The notes below the pieces were generated by a model. The model was not told where the DNA came from. It saw nothing but the letters and a program-made list of their open reading frames with translations, and did no database searches. From assembly GCA_900541415.1 (NCBI GenBank), contig UQJP01000022.1:9974-73973 (forward strand): 64,000 bases of DNA, written 5' to 3'. This DNA comes from an uncultured Odoribacter sp. GTDB taxonomy: Bacteria; Bacteroidota; Bacteroidia; Bacteroidales; Marinifilaceae. Positions 62,968 through 64,000 of this stretch are shown here, one piece after another. The number at the start of each line of letters is the position of its first letter. Within the stretch, counting starts at the first letter, position 1. A program made the position numbers and the translations under genes.

Positions 62968-63918
62968 TCATATCATCGTAATATCCATATCATGAAGCTT
63001 TGTCCATGTCCCTCCCACACCGGTCCACACTTCTATCCCACCGCCCGGTTTAAAATCCAACTTGAACGCCGTCACCTCGTTTCGTTTTACAGTCACGTTA
63101 AAATCAGGAATAAATAAAAAAGGCGAATCCGCTCCCCGGGCATATAAAGCCAAACGTACGACGGAAGTTTTTCCGGCGACAGTCGGAGCAAGATTCATCA
63201 ACAGGCTGGCAGAAGATAAGAAATCACCGGGAAACGTTTTTATAACAACGGTTTCACCATCATATTCCCGGTTTTGATCTACATTCCGATAAATCCCGGT
63301 TACCCGGCCTTCTATCCAATCTACGGAATCCGGTAAATTTTCCAGGGAAAGATAAAAAATCCCCTTTGTGCGCTGTAACTCCACATAAGGCGGCGAGTTA
63401 CCCGGAATCAGGTCAATGGTATCGGACAGCAAATAAGTATCCGTCCCCTCTGTTCCGGCAGGATGCAAATCATAAAAAAACCTCCCGTCGCGATCTGACG
63501 CAGCTTGTCCATTATTCCCAAAAACGCTCAAAACATAGCGTCCCGTTGGAATTCCCGAAAAATTCAATTCTTGTTGTCCCTCGTCATTCACCACAGAATA
63601 CACCGGAACATTTTGCACAATTGTTCCCGTTTCCTCATTCCGTAAATAATACATTAAGGTTGAAACATAAACCTTGAACGGTAACCGTTCGTTCTTCAAC
63701 GACCATCCCGGAATCTCCCCGGCATTATCATAGTTTTTATCCTTCACTCCCAGTGCCACCCGGTAAACAACCGGACAGTCACTGCTATTCTTTTCTTTAA
63801 GGCAAGAGATACATGTAAATGGCAGGATAAACAGAAAAACATACAAAATATATTTATCATTTGATCTTCTCCCGGAGGATATACCGCTATGTGAAACTAT
63901 TGTTATGCCCGACCTCAT
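62968..63918 (-). CDS. FimB/Mfa2-like fimbrial anchor lipoprotein
   Basis: 316 residues from ATG 63918 (first ATG in frame; the frame stays open to the window end region). Lipoprotein signal with Cys39 (ILPFTCISC) after an unusually long basic N-region. Beta-rich body with SVFGNNGQAASDRDGRFFYDL and FNVTVKRNEVTAFKLDF, in line with the FimB/Mfa2 family that anchors the fimbria and limits its length. First gene of the fimbrial set seen here; its stop overlaps the fimbrillin frame. More genes may lie beyond the window. Confidence 0.78.
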   Translation of the reverse strand: MRSGITIVSHSGISSGRRSNDKYILYVFLFILPFTCISCLKEKNSSDCPVVYRVALGVKDKNYDNAGEIPGWSLKNERLPFKVYVSTLMYYLRNEETGTIVQNVPVYSVVNDEGQQELNFSGIPTGRYVLSVFGNNGQAASDRDGRFFYDLHPAGTEGTDTYLLSDTIDLIPGNSPPYVELQRTKGIFYLSLENLPDSVDWIEGRVTGIYRNVDQNREYDGETVVIKTFPGDFLSSASLLMNLAPTVAGKTSVVRLALYARGADSPFLFIPDFNVTVKRNEVTAFKLDFKPGGGIEVWTGVGGTWTKLHDMDITMI

Positions 63919-64000
63919 TTCATTCAATTTTCTTCCCGAAGAAACGCAGTCTCCACATTTCAAGTTGCTGTATTTAACATAAATATAATATTAATATATA

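Overview
The window looks like a chromosomal segment of a gut-type Bacteroidales, most likely Odoribacteraceae (Odoribacter or Butyricimonas-like); the genus is inference. The evidence is promoters of the Bacteroidetes type (TTTG, 19 bp, TAnnTTTG), few Shine-Dalgarno sequences, FimA/Mfa-type lipoprotein fimbriae, a NigD-like protein, a DUF4422 glycosyltransferase and tRNAs without an encoded CCA. I see no insertion sequence, prophage or CRISPR array.

Layout. 1-9.2 kb: housekeeping genes (def, comEC with a damaged start, trkA-trkH, an MgtC-like protein, a Sua5/YciO protein, a small transaldolase), then a gene-poor stretch with two orphan genes. 9.3-14.4 kb: an AraC regulator divergent from a three-gene drug-efflux operon (TolC, EmrA-like, MFS). 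14.4-22 kb (minus strand): an orphan HsdR-N-like protein, a secreted possible six-hairpin protein with a NagX/HGSNAT-like membrane acyltransferase, and a compact DUF4422-glf-wzx surface-glycan set. 22.2-30.5 kb: a SAM (S-box) riboswitch and a tiny Met-ended ORF ahead of a set of genes that could take sulfide and aspartate semialdehyde to homocysteine and on to methionine (DUF39, NIL-ferredoxin, UPF0280, MetH, MetF), plus a TauE/SafE-type permease. mgsA follows.

31-37.5 kb: a heavy-metal RND efflux operon with unusually His-rich components. 37.5-45 kb (minus strand): small housekeeping genes (HAD, thioesterase, HIT, greA, ttcA), a GntR-ABC transporter operon and a second NagX-like acyltransferase. 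45-53.3 kb: a phosphate-starvation locus (porin, pstSCAB, phoU, phoB, phoR) whose two promoters carry 11-bp-periodic TGTAACA repeats at the same distance from the -7 box, a good candidate Pho box for this lineage. 53.4-57.4 kb: a NigD-like lipoprotein, a tRNA-Tyr/tRNA-Gly pair, an AT-rich patch after the tRNAs, an unusual HTH protein and a ferredoxin-nitroreductase fusion.

57.5-64 kb (minus strand): a fimbrial operon reading FimB/Mfa2-like anchor, FimA-like fimbrillin, a strong intrinsic terminator, two further fimbrillin-like lipoproteins, DUF3575 and DUF3868/OmpA-like. The terminator right after the fimbrillin gene suggests that the main subunit is made in excess over accessory subunits.
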